Source of the DNA: Campylobacterales bacterium
GTDB taxonomy: Bacteria > Campylobacterota > Campylobacteria > Campylobacterales > QNZT01
Length of the DNA stretch: 5,455 nt
Direction: 5' to 3'
NCBI GenBank assembly: GCA_027056215.1
Contig: JALULO010000284.1
Location: 1-5,455, forward strand
A model generated the notes under the pieces. It did no database searches and was not told the DNA's origin. It was given only the letters and a program-made list of their open reading frames with translations. Position numbers and translations under genes: made by a program. This document shows positions 4,907-5,455 of this stretch, piece after piece. Every line of letters starts with the position of its first letter. The first letter of the stretch is position 1.

Positions 4907-5455
4907 CTAGTTATTTTCTAAAGGCACACGTAAACGTTGCCCTATATATATATGATCTGGATTTTTAATCAAATCCGGATTTGCTTCCATAATACGATTA
5001 TATGCTTTTGCTGATCCATATGCTCTTTTGGCAATTTTAGAGAGTGAATCACCTTGTTTAACAACAATTACACGCATTTCATTTGATCTGGTTACTACTT
5101 CTTTTTTAATGGAACTAGTATACGAAGATTGCTTTTTATTATTTTTCATGTCATCTACAACATTACCGATTTCTAATGAAAGATTTGCTAAATCGTCATA
5201 GGTATTTTTACTTGTTTGTACAACAACTTTATTATAATGATCAACTTTTTTTGTACTTTTTTTCGTTTTGGCTTTATAAATCTTATCCTGATTAACATGC
5301 AATGGAACATCTTCTTTGATATCTTCAAGCTGATCAACTTCAACATTATTTAGTGCTGTTACAAGTGCTTTATCTTTTGGTGCATCTGATACTTTAGATG
5401 ATGATCCACTATCATCTATCTGCTTTTTATCTGTTTGTTTAACAGTTTGGGTTTG
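4907..5455 (-). CDS. LysM-domain protein, C-terminal 182 residues (start outside window)
   Basis: The frame is open from the right edge at 5455 to the TAG at 4909-4907. The TTG at 5302 is an internal Leu codon, not a start. In the fragment, residues 1-128 are polar and low in complexity: rich in Asp, Lys, Ser and Gln at first (for example QTDKKQIDDSGSSSK), then a lysine-rich stretch (KAKTKKSTKK). This looks like a flexible linker. One LysM domain at about residues 129-178 (bases 4922-5071) carries VKQGDSLSKIAKRAYG, then ANPDLIKNPDHIYIGQRLRVP, a complete single repeat expected to bind N-acetylglucosamine-containing glycans such as peptidoglycan. A membrane anchor or signal peptide, if present, would lie outside the window. 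The gene precedes the DHH and M23 genes in one operon, fitting a protein that tethers or guides wall-remodelling activity. The LysM assignment is sure. Confidence 0.93.
   Translation of the reverse strand, partial: QTQTVKQTDKKQIDDSGSSSKVSDAPKDKALVTALNNVEVDQLEDIKEDVPLHVNQDKIYKAKTKKSTKKVDHYNKVVVQTSKNTYDDLANLSLEIGNVVDDMKNNKKQSSYTSSIKKEVVTRSNEMRVIVVKQGDSLSKIAKRAYGSAKAYNRIMEANPDLIKNPDHIYIGQRLRVPLENN

Noticed and set aside
4709..4921. Plus-strand open frame of 70 codons opposite the DHH gene
   Set aside because: It is a Ser/Cys-rich shadow of the DHH-family gene on the other strand, with no ribosome binding site or promoter.
4943..4953. TA dinucleotide run as a phase-variable repeat
   Set aside because: It is short and encodes the conserved HIYIG segment of the LysM domain, so length changes would break the gene.
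5246..5263. Two 7-base T runs in the LysM gene as contingency loci
   Set aside because: They are lysine codons in an AT-rich linker and shorter than typical phase-variable tracts in this phylum, so there is no support for slippage.
5300..5302. TTG as start codon of the LysM gene
   Set aside because: The frame continues without a stop for 51 more codons to the window edge, with the same Lys/Asp/Ser-rich composition, and no ribosome binding site precedes the TTG.

Overview
The window looks like chromosomal DNA from a member of the Campylobacterota, most likely a free-living Sulfurimonas- or Sulfuricurvum-type bacterium. This rests on the low G+C content, the lysine- and isoleucine-rich proteins, the AroC C-terminus, and an M23 peptidase whose N-terminus resembles those of this phylum. 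The genus is inferred from recollection, not from a search. There is no insertion sequence, integrase, CRISPR array, tRNA or rRNA.

Left part (1-1353, + strand): the 3' three-quarters of aroC (chorismate synthase) enters from the left edge. A 209-base AT-rich gap follows, with short direct repeats and small hairpins. It leads into a gene with a very strong ribosome binding site that encodes a 101-residue exported protein rich in Cys, Pro and His, closed by a clear intrinsic terminator. I do not recognise this small protein.

Middle part (1354-2987, + strand): a class I SAM-dependent methyltransferase with an N-terminal four-cysteine zinc-ribbon-like motif comes first and may be translated from a nearly leaderless message. 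Next is a two-gene unit: an AhpD/carboxymuconolactone-decarboxylase-like protein lacking most of the usual CxxCxxxH motif, overlapping by 4 bases with a hotdog-fold (PaaI/DUF4442-like) putative thioesterase. The unit has its own TATAAT box, followed immediately by a palindrome resembling a TetR-family operator.

Right part (2991-5455, - strand): three genes with 13-base gaps form a leftward operon. In order of transcription they are a LysM-domain protein (start outside the window; its frame runs to the right edge), a DHH/DHHA1 phosphoesterase-like protein of the 'exopolyphosphatase-related' group with several altered metal-ligand positions, and a membrane-anchored M23 peptidoglycan endopeptidase with an intact zinc site. 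LysM plus M23 points to cell-wall remodelling; the role of the DHH protein is open. The operon converges on the hotdog gene with only 3 bases between stop codons, and a perfect 12-bp inverted repeat lies inside the end of the hotdog gene.

The most interesting points are the small cysteine-rich exported protein, the apparently degenerate DHH protein inside a cell-wall operon, and the operator-controlled AhpD-like/hotdog pair.
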